A DNA stretch of 36,903 nucleotides from positions 1 to 36,903 of the IMG/VR virus record IMGVR_UViG_3300018055_000003; one strand, written 5' to 3'. A program made the position numbers and the translations under genes. The stretch is from a virus. The notes below the pieces were generated by a model. The model was not told where the DNA came from. It did not search any database and saw nothing but the letters and a program-made list of their open reading frames with translations. Positions 21,928-29,958 of this stretch are shown here, one piece after another; positions within the stretch are counted from its first letter, which is position 1; each line of letters starts with the position of its first letter.

Positions 21928-23472
21928 TTACAGCGTGATGTCGTAGATCGTATCTGCGCACTCCAATCCGCTCGCCGCTCCGGTCGGGCTATAACGCCCG
22001 AAACCGAAGCGCAAGCTATACGTGATCGTGCTCTGATCCAGACCCGGGTATCGCTCGAACTCGGTCTTGACGCGCCGCCGCCAACCGACCTTGAACCCGC
22101 GCCGGTTGAACACTTGCACCGTGCCATAGCTATTGCCCGTGCTCGAGTGCACGAACCCCGTGGCCAGCGATTTCTTGACCGCCATGCTGCTGATGATCGG
22201 ATGCCCGATCATGTCCCCGACCTGGCCATTCAGCAACGGCGAAGTACCGCGATATTGCCGCCATGCCTTGATCTCGTCAATCATCGCGATCGAATCACCC
22301 GTGTAGGGGTCTGCCACGAACACCAGGTCCTCGGGGGCCGTCGGGTGTCCCCAATCTTGCAGGTACGTCTCGTCCACCATGCGACCCTTGGCCGCCATCA
22401 GCGCATCCAGCGTGATCACGCCCGCCAGGTCCTTCTGATTCGCCGTGTTGTCCACCAATCCGGCGTGTCGAATCCCATCAAAGGCAAGGTAATGTTTTTC
22501 GCTTCCCGCAGGATCGCTGTCAATGTTGATGTTGTCGGGCGAAGCGCCTGTGGTCGTGTCGCCGTTGAGCACCGCGCTGTCCGCATAATGCGCCAACGAG
22601 AGCTGCGCCTGGCGCCGGTAATACGGCACGAGCGGGATGATGCTGTCTTCTTCCATCTCCCCGGAATAGATCTGGCGAATGACGAACTTGTACGCCGTCA
22701 CTGTCACGCGGTTGCTGCCCGTCTTCTTCGGCGTGTAAGCCGTTGGATCGCGCACCGTGTTCTCGGCAACGTATAACATCTCTGGCAAGTCAGCTTCCAC
22801 CGGAAGATACGCCACCGGATCCGTCATTTCGAATGAATTCAGCAACGCGAACACACGCGATTCAGTCCGCGCCGCTTCCCACAGCTCGCGCACGTACTGC
22901 GCGCCGATGAGCTGCGAGCCATAGCCGCTGTCGGCTGTGTCCATCGCGCCCGTCTGGCCGCTGTCCGAGGTGCGCATGTTGATCGCGCCCAGCGCGCGCT
23001 GGTAGGCATCCATCTGCTCGAACTGCCCGCGCCCCTGCAGCGCCGCGTCGCGCGCGCTCAGCCAAGCCTTCGGGATCTTCGGGAACATATCGTCAATCGC
23101 GCGCTTATCCCACTCGCGCACCGTCGCCTCGGGCACGTAGGTCGCCTCGGACAGTTCCGTGAACGCCTTGCGCAATTCCTCGCTTGGCCCGTTGCTTTTG
23201 CCCATGCGCGCGGCGCTCGTCAGAACGTCGTGCGCCCACTCGATGTCGGCCAGCGTCAGCCCCCATCGCGCGAATTTGCTGCCAACCAGCTTCGGATCGC
23301 CCGCCCCGCCGAAGCGGAACTTTCGGCTGCCACCCTCGGCGCCGAACAGCTTATCCAGATACGTCTGGACCAATTGATTGATGCGCGCCTCACTCGTTTG
23401 CTCTCCCATCGTCGTCAAGCGCGCCTGAATATCTCGAACCAACTCCTCGTTGGTAGGTGTTGCGTTAGCCAT
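21928..23472 (-). CDS. Major capsid protein, HK97 fold
   Basis: A 514-residue protein starting MANATPTNEELVRDIQARLT, with GGAGGGG upstream of 23472. The first 100 residues are helical, like a delta or scaffold region. The rest has the order expected of an HK97-like capsid protein: a strand-rich E-loop region (KKTGSNRVTVTAYKFVIRQI), a P-domain helix (YRRQAQLSLAHYADSAVLNG), and the A-domain segment (DLVFVADPYTGDSIAMIDEI). It directly follows the prohead protease, with an 8-bp overlap. At 514 residues it is long for the family. Confidence 0.85.
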   Translation of the reverse strand: MANATPTNEELVRDIQARLTTMGEQTSEARINQLVQTYLDKLFGAEGGSRKFRFGGAGDPKLVGSKFARWGLTLADIEWAHDVLTSAARMGKSNGPSEELRKAFTELSEATYVPEATVREWDKRAIDDMFPKIPKAWLSARDAALQGRGQFEQMDAYQRALGAINMRTSDSGQTGAMDTADSGYGSQLIGAQYVRELWEAARTESRVFALLNSFEMTDPVAYLPVEADLPEMLYVAENTVRDPTAYTPKKTGSNRVTVTAYKFVIRQIYSGEMEEDSIIPLVPYYRRQAQLSLAHYADSAVLNGDTTTGASPDNINIDSDPAGSEKHYLAFDGIRHAGLVDNTANQKDLAGVITLDALMAAKGRMVDETYLQDWGHPTAPEDLVFVADPYTGDSIAMIDEIKAWRQYRGTSPLLNGQVGDMIGHPIISSMAVKKSLATGFVHSSTGNSYGTVQVFNRRGFKVGWRRRVKTEFERYPGLDQSTITYSLRFGFGRYSPTGAASGLECADTIYDITL

Positions 23473-24598
23473 TTTGCCCCTCCCTAAAGACTCGATACAA
23501 TTCGGCCAGCAGCGCATCCCCTTCGAGGTGCGCATGCTGCTCGTTATCCTCCCCCGCGGGAGGCTCCGGTGGCGGCTCTTCTTTCGTCGCCCGCTCCAAC
23601 ACGGCCTGGATCAGCACCACCGCCTGCTCCAGGTCACCCTTATTCCGCGCGCTCAGCATCGCCCCGGCCCGCGTGCCCATGTCCGTGGCCATGAATTCGC
23701 CTTCGCCCTCCAGGAACAGCCCACGGATCTCCTCGGGCCCCAGCAAGGCCAGCTCCGCACCAGACCGAAACTCGGGCGCTTCTTTGTCGAACTGCTGATA
23801 ATGCCGCGCCAGGTGATTGTACACGCCGCGCCGATCCGCTTCGGGAATCTCGGTGCCAGCCTGGAGCAGACGTGCCATCCCGGCAGCTACCCCACGCCAG
23901 ACCACCAAACCCGCTGCTTCATGGTGCGGCAGCTTGTACGCCCGCTTCGTCGCGGGGTCCATCTCGGAATTTACCCAGGCTGCGATACGTCTCAAGGCGC
24001 TCTCCGTCGCCTCGCACTTCGCCATCTCGCCCGGCCCATCCCACGTGGCCGTCTCCGGTGCCTTGTCCGTCGTGTGCGGCGGGATCGCCCCCCGTGTCGA
24101 GGTGTTCACATCGCCCAACAGATCCTCGATCTCCCGGCCCAGGGCAGCCAGCGCACGGACCTGGTCTGCCTTGAGTGCATTCGGATCCGCCGGCACCGGC
24201 ACGCCGCTGATATCAAGCAGATCGTGCCATGTCCGCTTGCCCTCCTGGACATCCTGCCAGCCGATGCTGACCGCGTTCAAAAATCCGCGCCGGTACTTGC
24301 TCTCGACTTGGCGCGCAAACTCGTCCGCCTGGTCGAATTCCACATCCGCCAGGAGTTGGCTGCCCGTGGCCTCCACGTTCGGCACACGACCGATAGGCAA
24401 ATGTTGCCCCCAATAATCGTGCACCCACAGGAACACCGGGTTGCGCCGGAAATTATCCAATTGGAAATCGGCGGGATCGAGCGCCTTCCCATCCCGCGCC
24501 ATCCCATCCGAGCTTGCCACGAACCGGATCGGCGCGCCGGGTTGTCCGCTCTCCGCCGCCTGCCGCTCGCAATACGCGCGCAAAAATTGCATCGCCAT
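23465..24598 (-). CDS. Prohead protease with C-terminal scaffold-like region
   Basis: A 377-residue protein starting MAMQFLRAYCERQAA; GAGG is 6 nt upstream of 24598. Residues 24-125 match HK97-family prohead proteases (peptidase U35/S78): FVASSDGMARDGKALDP, then NPVFLWVHDYWGQHLPIG with candidate H60, and FLNAVSIGW with candidate S111. The remaining 250 residues are charged and helical and could act as a fused scaffold (LEQAVVLIQAVLERATKEE). It overlaps the capsid gene. The long C-terminal part is unlike the compact HK97 enzyme. Confidence 0.8.
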   Translation of the reverse strand: MAMQFLRAYCERQAAESGQPGAPIRFVASSDGMARDGKALDPADFQLDNFRRNPVFLWVHDYWGQHLPIGRVPNVEATGSQLLADVEFDQADEFARQVESKYRRGFLNAVSIGWQDVQEGKRTWHDLLDISGVPVPADPNALKADQVRALAALGREIEDLLGDVNTSTRGAIPPHTTDKAPETATWDGPGEMAKCEATESALRRIAAWVNSEMDPATKRAYKLPHHEAAGLVVWRGVAAGMARLLQAGTEIPEADRRGVYNHLARHYQQFDKEAPEFRSGAELALLGPEEIRGLFLEGEGEFMATDMGTRAGAMLSARNKGDLEQAVVLIQAVLERATKEEPPPEPPAGEDNEQHAHLEGDALLAELYRVFREGQNG

Positions 24599-24608
24599 GT
24601 TCACCTCT

Positions 24609-24638
24609 CTATTTTGCGAATCTACATTACCAATACGA
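24609..24638. repeat. 30-bp dyad element
   Basis: CTATTTTGCGAAT ... CATTACCAATACGA, filling the gap between portal stop and protease start and lying 11 bp upstream of 24598, next to its GAGAGG. Confidence 0.75.
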
Positions 24639-24643
24639 ACGCC

Positions 24644-26716
24644 CTACCGCATTCCCGCCGTCATCGAACACCTGCAATCGATGTCCTCTTCCGCCAACCC
24701 AATCTGCCCCGGCGCCGGGCCGCGCCCAGCTCCCACCTCGAAATCCTCATCCAACTTGCGCGTCTGTCCATGCGCATCCACGTGCGTCTGTCGCGTGCGA
24801 TCGTCGAGTCCGGCCAGCCACGTCTTCGTCGCCACGACGTCGCTCTGCCGCCACGCCTCCAGCGTCCCGCCGTTCGCCGCCCCGTTCACCTCCGTGCGCG
24901 CGATCGTCTCCGGCGTGCTGCGGATCCGCTCTGCCATCACATCTAGCACGCGCTGCTCGAACTGGGCAATATTCTCGCCCGTCGCGATCCCCTCCTGTAG
25001 CGACGACTTCAGTCGTTCCCACGTTGTCTCGTTCACGCGCTGCGCGAACCGCTGGGCGCGCCGCTCCAGAAACCGCGCCACCGCCGGCTGCGCCACGTCG
25101 AACGCCATCGTCAGCGCCAGGTCCTCGAGCGCCTGCTGCCCCGCATCCTCCACGATCGTCAGCAGCACCGGCCGCGCCTCTGTCCTGAATGACTTGATCC
25201 ACTGCGCCATGTCGAACGGCTCATCAGCCGCATCCTCCACCGAGCGCGCCGCCCGCTGCTTCAATCGCGCCAGCACGCTATCCTGCTGTCGGCGGAACAA
25301 GTCCACAGTCACGCGCGTCACCTGCTTCTCGTACCCAGTCGTCCGCCGCACGAACCGCGCAAAAAGCCGTTGGTGCTCGTCTGATCCGTACTCGACTACG
25401 CGCGTCTGAGCATGTGTCACGCCCGCCTGCCCGCCAGCAGGGGGTTGCTCCTGGCCAGCCTGCGCAGCAGGGGCTGCAGGCGCTGCAACCGGCGCCACCT
25501 CGCCACTATCCACCGGCAACAAATTCGCCGGCGCCCACCAGACATCCCCCCACGGCACTGGCTTCAGCCCCTGTTCATCGCGCCACTCGTTGATCACGAT
25601 CACCCCGGCGCCGATCTGCTCCTTGGCCCGCGTCCACTGCGCGCCTTCTGCCTCCTGGAGCACGCCGATCTCTGACGCATCGAACTCGGCCACGTCCGCC
25701 TGGTTCGGAAACATCGGCAGAAGCTGCTCGGTGATCTCCGTCGAGATGAACTTGCCCTGCGGCAGTACGCAATTCTCCCAGGCTGCCTTCAGCGCCGAGT
25801 TATAATTTTCGTAGGTGCGCTGGCCGCCGACCAGATCAATCGGCCAATGATACGCCCGGCAAATATCCTCCAGCGACCACTTCAGGCCGCCCAGAAACTC
25901 GGCCTCTTTCGGGTTGAACCCGACCGGCTTGACCTCGGCATCGAAGCGAAACACCGCCCATTTGTGCGACTTGTCCACGCCCTGGAAGCGGCGCTTGATT
26001 GCCTCCTCGATCGCCTTGGCCTGTTCATCCGTGAATGTCTGCCCCGCTCGCGGCGACACCATCCCGCCCATCTGGATGCCATTGTCAAACAAATTTTTGT
26101 TCGACTTCATCCCCGCGCTCGCGTAATCCGCCGCCAGCCGTGCCGCGGCCAGGGGCGACAATGGCGCATACTCGTCATTCGGATTCGGAAGCCGAATCCA
26201 TAAGACCTCAGACGGCCGGTAGGCCACCTCGCGCACGCCATTCAACGGAAGATAATAATAACCTGCGATGTATCGCTCCGGATGCGGGATCACCCGCACA
26301 CGATCCGGCCGCCCCCACCAAATCTCACTCGGCGTCTGCACCCCGCTGTCCCCGCGTTCCAGAAACCAAAACGCCTGGCCCCATAGGCACAGGCTCAGTT
26401 CCGTCATCTCGATCAGCCGGTTGAATGTCCAGAAATCGTTCACCTTCTTGAGCAGCGAATAGAGCGGCCCGCCTGTCACCTGTGACCGATCACCCCGCGC
26501 ATTCAATTTATACAGCGCCAGCGGCAGCGACGAGAGAAATTGTGCCCGCTGTGTCGCGCAGGCATACACGCCGTTGCTCGTGGCGATGTACTGGCCGTAC
26601 TCCGCGGGTGCCCACTCCTCAATCGGATGGCCCCACGCCTCGTCGGACCGCTCCACCACGAGCGGCCCCAGCACAAACGCGCGCATCGCGAACCGAATTC
26701 TATCGATGAGATTCAC
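24644..26716 (-). CDS. Portal protein fused to MuF-like head morphogenesis domain
   Basis: A 690-residue protein with a GTG start, GTGA-overlapped with the upstream gene. Residues 1-400 are an HK97-type portal (EYGQYIATSNGVYACATQRA, GLKWSLEDICRAYHWPIDLV, GGQRTYENYNSALKAAWENC). A Pro/Ala/Gln-rich linker (about 410-440) leads to a helical region and a MuF/gp7-like end: TIARTEVNGAANGGTLEAWR, KTWLAGLDDRTRQTHVDAHG, then DIDCRCSM. The last motif (D-R-T-x2-H with CRC) is characteristic of phage head morphogenesis proteins. Usually these are two genes, so this is a fusion; nothing suggests a sequencing error at the linker. Confidence 0.85.
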   Translation of the reverse strand: MNLIDRIRFAMRAFVLGPLVVERSDEAWGHPIEEWAPAEYGQYIATSNGVYACATQRAQFLSSLPLALYKLNARGDRSQVTGGPLYSLLKKVNDFWTFNRLIEMTELSLCLWGQAFWFLERGDSGVQTPSEIWWGRPDRVRVIPHPERYIAGYYYLPLNGVREVAYRPSEVLWIRLPNPNDEYAPLSPLAAARLAADYASAGMKSNKNLFDNGIQMGGMVSPRAGQTFTDEQAKAIEEAIKRRFQGVDKSHKWAVFRFDAEVKPVGFNPKEAEFLGGLKWSLEDICRAYHWPIDLVGGQRTYENYNSALKAAWENCVLPQGKFISTEITEQLLPMFPNQADVAEFDASEIGVLQEAEGAQWTRAKEQIGAGVIVINEWRDEQGLKPVPWGDVWWAPANLLPVDSGEVAPVAAPAAPAAQAGQEQPPAGGQAGVTHAQTRVVEYGSDEHQRLFARFVRRTTGYEKQVTRVTVDLFRRQQDSVLARLKQRAARSVEDAADEPFDMAQWIKSFRTEARPVLLTIVEDAGQQALEDLALTMAFDVAQPAVARFLERRAQRFAQRVNETTWERLKSSLQEGIATGENIAQFEQRVLDVMAERIRSTPETIARTEVNGAANGGTLEAWRQSDVVATKTWLAGLDDRTRQTHVDAHGQTRKLDEDFEVGAGRGPAPGQIGLAEEDIDCRCSMTAGMR

Positions 26717-26994
26717 AGCACTGGACTCCCCATCTGTGGGAAAATCACCACGCCCACCACCGACCGTTTCGGATCAGGCAATTGGTACGCCGTGTCATTG
26801 AACATTTCTCGCACCATCATCTGCCCGTCGGTCCCGTTCGCCGACAAGACCTGAACCGCCCGCCAGGTAGCCCTGGGCTGCCCGGCCAACCCAATCAGCG
26901 CCAGGACCAGGCCCCCCGCCTGCAGCGCCACGTCAATCTGGTCAATCGGCGCATCAACCCGCTCGCACTCCACACTCTGTCGTTGTGGCCCCAT
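26713..26994 (-). CDS. Small protein upstream of portal
   Basis: A 93-residue protein starting MGPQRQSVECERVDAPIDQI; AGGAG about 7 nt upstream of 26994 decides this start over the longer frame. It has one hydrophobic stretch (VALQAGGLVLALIGLAGQ) and a C-terminal strand-rich half (RSVVGVVIFPQMGSPVL). It couples to the portal gene by GTGA overlap. No family recognised; probably a minor head or portal-associated protein. Confidence 0.6.
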   Translation of the reverse strand: MGPQRQSVECERVDAPIDQIDVALQAGGLVLALIGLAGQPRATWRAVQVLSANGTDGQMMVREMFNDTAYQLPDPKRSVVGVVIFPQMGSPVL

Positions 26995-27004
26995 CGGATC
27001 TCCT

Positions 27005-27034
27005 CTATTCATGTAATGCGCGTTCACCAAATAG
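27005..27034. repeat. 30-bp dyad element, left flank of plus-strand cassette
   Basis: CTATTCATGTAAT ... GTTCACCAAATAG, 11 bp upstream of the start at 26994 and next to its AGGAG. With the copy at 27888-27917 it brackets the two plus-strand genes. Confidence 0.8.
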
Positions 27035-27104
27035 ACTGAATCAGCTACGAGAATCGCTCGCAAACATTGCAGAAAACGAGTTCCCCAATTTCAATTTTTG
27101 CCTC

Positions 27105-27133
27105 TTGACAAATCGCGCTATATAGCGTATAAT
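27105..27133 (+). promoter_or_regulatory. Consensus sigma70-type promoter with palindromic spacer
   Basis: TTGACA (27105-27110), 17-bp spacer, TATAAT (27128-27133): both boxes perfect. The spacer contains the 12-bp palindrome CGCTATATAGCG (27116-27127), placed where a bound repressor would block polymerase. It drives the two plus-strand genes that follow. Confidence 0.9.
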
Positions 27134-27164
27134 CCTAATCAGGAAATCAAGAAAGGACAAAAAA

Positions 27165-27407
27165 ATGAACGAGCAAGAAACCCACGACTACCTGAAAAAG
27201 AATGGAATCCGCTCTCAAGATATCAATCGCGGACATGGGGGGATTATCGTGACGGTATGGTTTGTTGGCCGAAACCGAACCCCGGAAGCCGTGCGAAACA
27301 CTCTCGCAAGCGAGGGATTCAAGGATGGCGGCGGAATCCCTGGAACGATGGAAAATTGGCAGAAGACTTTCACGATGCCATCTGCCCAAGAAATGATGAA
27401 TTGGTAG
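27165..27407 (+). CDS. Cassette gene 1, hypothetical protein
   Basis: An 80-residue protein starting MNEQETHDYLKKNGIRSQDI, with AAAGGA upstream. N-terminal helix, a strand (GGIIVTVWFVGRNR), a helix (PEAVRNTLASEGFKD) and a polar tail (WQKTFTMPSAQEMMNW), suggesting a small alpha/beta fold. First gene of a two-gene plus-strand cassette, 9 bp before the second. Its own strong promoter means it can be expressed in the lysogen. A toxin-antitoxin-like or exclusion role is possible but not shown by any motif. Confidence 0.75.
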   Translation: MNEQETHDYLKKNGIRSQDINRGHGGIIVTVWFVGRNRTPEAVRNTLASEGFKDGGGIPGTMENWQKTFTMPSAQEMMNW

Positions 27408-27416
27408 GAGATCAAA

Positions 27417-27839
27417 ATGGATATCATTGGAAGCAAGAAATTTGAATCTATCGAGAAAGCCTGGCAAGCCGCCAGTGGCCCCAACACACCTGAAGCATGG
27501 GCCGAAATGCTCAAGTCGCTTGGCGTCGCTCCCGAAGATGTTTGCCGTTCCACCTACATTTACGTATCGAGTGAGCGCGAAATCATCGCCTGCAACAAGC
27601 GCAGCCATCAAAGCGATCCTGCCGATGAGGAGCGCAAAATCGGCTATTTATCGGCCTACACCATAAATCTCAATGGAATAAAAAAGGCAATGGGCGGCGA
27701 GCCGATCAACGCGCCCGGAACGCGCCCAGACACATCGCTCTATCTTGGCGATGAGCGCCGCGCATGGCTCAAAGAGCATGGAGGAATCCAGCCAACGGTC
27801 CAAGCCATGATTGATCGCGCCATGAAGCGCAATCCGTAG
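27417..27839 (+). CDS. Cassette gene 2, hypothetical protein
   Basis: A 140-residue protein starting MDIIGSKKFESIEKAWQAAS, with AGGAG upstream. Helices around 8-40 (PEAWAEMLKSLGVAPEDVC), strands (RSTYIYVSSEREIIACNK) and a C-terminal helix (IQPTVQAMIDRAMKRNP). No recognised domain. Co-transcribed with gene 1 and followed by a strong terminator, so the cassette is an autonomous unit inserted against the direction of the late operon. Confidence 0.75.
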   Translation: MDIIGSKKFESIEKAWQAASGPNTPEAWAEMLKSLGVAPEDVCRSTYIYVSSEREIIACNKRSHQSDPADEERKIGYLSAYTINLNGIKKAMGGEPINAPGTRPDTSLYLGDERRAWLKEHGGIQPTVQAMIDRAMKRNP

Positions 27840-27865
27840 CTGATTCAGTTGTCAAAGTTCCAATG

Positions 27866-27895
27866 GGCCGCCAACAGGGCGGCCTTTCTATTTTT
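27866..27895 (+). terminator. Intrinsic terminator of the plus-strand cassette
   Basis: GGCCGCC (27866-27872), loop AACAG, GGCGGCC (27878-27884), then TTTCTATTTTT. A strong rho-independent terminator whose T-run merges into the dyad element at 27888. Confidence 0.9.
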
Positions 27896-27917
27896 GTAAT
27901 TACACTTCACAAAACGG
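27888..27917. repeat. 30-bp dyad element, right flank of plus-strand cassette
   Basis: CTATTTTTGTAAT ... CTTCACAAAACGG, between the cassette terminator and the terL stop. It is in the same orientation as the copy at 27005-27034. Confidence 0.75.
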
Positions 27918-27920
27918 GCG

Positions 27921-29444
27921 CTAGTAGATTAACTTCCCATCCAGCACATTCACCAGCTTATTAAACGCACCGGATGATCCATCCCCCTGATCACGAAATG
28001 CCCCGTTCGGAATCGCCGTGATCTCGTCAAGCCACGGGCCATTCCATAGGCCACGCACCAATTTCACATTCCCCGCCTCAGCCTGCGCCGCGAGCGGCTC
28101 CATTCGCACATCCTTGTTGCCGGTGGGTCGTTCGGCATGAACACTAAAACCGGCCAGATTGCGCGTCGTGGACTCGGCAGACTCTTTGCCACCGCTGCCA
28201 GGCTCCTGCTCATGCCAGATCTCCACGTGCCCACGCTGCTGATCCAATTGCGCCGTCTGCTTGATCGTCGTTTCACGCTCCAGCGCCGACCATTGCCCGC
28301 GCACCACGTCCTCGATGAAATACTGGCCGCCCGCCGCCGCCATCAACACGCCCGCTGTAAACGCACCGCCGCCCGCTGTGCCCGCCTTATCCCAATAACG
28401 CACCCGGCGCGCAACGGTGGGCGCAACGTTCACAATCTCAAACCAGCTGCGCTTGAACCGATTCCCCTCCGGTGCCCTGGGCGATCCCTGATACTCGGCG
28501 TTCCACACCAGGCTCCCCACGTCGCGCTTGAGAGAAGCGAGCGCATCAATGCTGAATCGCTTTGGCGCCAGCGGCTCGCCGGGCGCGCGCCCGAGCAGAT
28601 CAGGCTGGCCGGTCGGCAACCCCAAGCGCCGGTCGTTTTCGTCGCGCTCCTCTTGCGTCTCGGCCAGCGCCGGCAGCCGCAAAATCGTCCACTCGTCGCC
28701 CCGCTCGCCGATCAGCCGCCCCGCCAGATCGTCCTCGTGCCAGCGTGTCATGATCAAGATGATCACACCCGCTTCCAAGATGCGCGTGCGAAACGTCGAC
28801 TTGTACCAATCCCACACACGATCTCGATACGTCTGGCTCTGAGCTTGCTCCCAATTCTCGAACGGATCGTCAATGATGCCGAGCATGGCGCCGTGCCCCG
28901 TGATCGGCCCGCCCACGCCGGCCGCCAACATGCCACCGCGCCGGCCGGCGATGCTCCACTCGTTCACCGCGCGCGAATCGCGCGGCGTACCCACATCAGG
29001 AAAGAGGCGCTGGTACTCATCGCTCTCGACCAGGTTGCGCGCCTGGCGCGATTTCGACCCTGCCAGGTCCGCCCCATAGCTGGTCAAAATGATCGGATCG
29101 TCGGGATGACGCCCCAGCCAATATGCCGGCAATCGCACGCTCACCAGTTCGCTCTTGCCGTGCTGAGGCGGCGCGAAAATCATCACGCGCCGCAGCTCGC
29201 GAGCAGCGACCCGGTCGAGCGTCGCTCCCATCAGCTCATGCACCGGCTCCGGTACATATTGGGGGAATGTGAACTCAACAAAATTGAGTAGGTTCGCCCT
29301 GGCCTTGCGCCTACGAAGAAGTTCCTGAGCTGCTGCTTGGGCGGTAATCGATGGACTTGTTCCGCTTTCGACAGTTACAGGAATTACAGAGCGGCTGGAT
29401 GTTAGAGATGCTGTTAGTGCCACCAAGAGAAAGGGGGATAACAT
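27921..29444 (-). CDS. terL: Terminase large subunit (start uncertain)
   Basis: The packaging ATPase-nuclease. Recognisable sequence begins near ELLRRRKARANLLNFVEFTF; Walker A is MIFAPPQHGKSEL, Walker B about MLGIIDDPFENW, and the nuclease domain has VRYWDKAGTAGGG and HEQEPGSGGKESAE. Upstream of the recognisable part the frame overlaps the 3' end of an HNH gene. The ATG at 29444 is a nominal start (507 residues) and GTG at 29423 an alternative; neither has a ribosome binding site. The open frame runs to 29879 but is out of family there. The HNH insertion may have displaced the original first codons. Confidence 0.85.
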   Translation of the reverse strand: MLSPFLLVALTASLTSSRSVIPVTVESGTSPSITAQAAAQELLRRRKARANLLNFVEFTFPQYVPEPVHELMGATLDRVAARELRRVMIFAPPQHGKSELVSVRLPAYWLGRHPDDPIILTSYGADLAGSKSRQARNLVESDEYQRLFPDVGTPRDSRAVNEWSIAGRRGGMLAAGVGGPITGHGAMLGIIDDPFENWEQAQSQTYRDRVWDWYKSTFRTRILEAGVIILIMTRWHEDDLAGRLIGERGDEWTILRLPALAETQEERDENDRRLGLPTGQPDLLGRAPGEPLAPKRFSIDALASLKRDVGSLVWNAEYQGSPRAPEGNRFKRSWFEIVNVAPTVARRVRYWDKAGTAGGGAFTAGVLMAAAGGQYFIEDVVRGQWSALERETTIKQTAQLDQQRGHVEIWHEQEPGSGGKESAESTTRNLAGFSVHAERPTGNKDVRMEPLAAQAEAGNVKLVRGLWNGPWLDEITAIPNGAFRDQGDGSSGAFNKLVNVLDGKLIY

Positions 29445-29922
29445 GATCTGGGGACAAATTGGCTTCTTTGCCGCAACAAACACAACGGTTACCGTACTTG
29501 CAGCACAGTTCGTGCCATTCAGCAGCAGTGAAATGAGGGCCAGCGTTAAGCTCACGAGCCCGACGACGATGCCGCGCCGCAGCGAACACTTCTTTGCCAT
29601 GTTCTGTGGATCGATACCAGCGTGCATATTCGCGCTCGCGCTGGACAATAAGCGAGTTCTGCCGACGCTTTGCCATCGTCTTTCGGTTGGCATCCCGCTG
29701 ATATTTAACAGCATCCGGCATAGCACGGCTCGCAACAACGTCAGGGCGACGCATGTATTCGCGTGCTGCGTTCCGATTGCGAACGACTTGCTTCGGAGCC
29801 TGCCGATATTTCCGTATACACTGCTTGCAATAGTGCTGATAGCCATCACGACTCTTGATACTCTTGTGAAATTCACCAAGAGACTTGGTCTGTCTACATC
29901 TACTGCATGTCTTGGTATCCAT
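29311..29922 (-). CDS. HNH endonuclease, free-standing
   Basis: A 203-residue protein. The N-terminal zinc cluster (CSRCRQTKSLGEFHKSI, then HYCKQC) and a basic helical middle lead to an HNH domain: CVCCGKEANLSPDHVIPLSL, GGTNSISNIQPLCNSCN, with D-H, N and paired CxxC. Such proteins often home next to terminase genes and can assist packaging cleavage. It lies between terS and terL and overlaps the terL 5' region in another frame. No ribosome binding site precedes the ATG; a promoter with TATAAT 7 nt upstream suggests a leaderless transcript. The signature is of recent insertion. Confidence 0.85.
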   Translation of the reverse strand: MDTKTCSRCRQTKSLGEFHKSIKSRDGYQHYCKQCIRKYRQAPKQVVRNRNAAREYMRRPDVVASRAMPDAVKYQRDANRKTMAKRRQNSLIVQREREYARWYRSTEHGKEVFAAARHRRRARELNAGPHFTAAEWHELCCKYGNRCVCCGKEANLSPDHVIPLSLGGTNSISNIQPLCNSCNCRKRNKSIDYRPSSSSGTSS

Positions 29923-29929
29923 GCAACAG

Positions 29930-29958
29930 ATTATACAATGTTAGTTTGGTAAAGTCAA
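29930..29958 (-). promoter_or_regulatory. Promoter for the HNH gene (near-leaderless)
   Basis: Minus strand: TTGACT (29958-29953, overlapping the terS stop), 17-bp spacer, TATAAT (29935-29930). The expected transcription start, about 7 nt on, coincides with the HNH start codon at 29922. Confidence 0.75.

Noticed and set aside
29445-29879. N-terminal extension of TerL to 29879
   Set aside because: It lies entirely inside the HNH gene in another frame and shows no terminase similarity.
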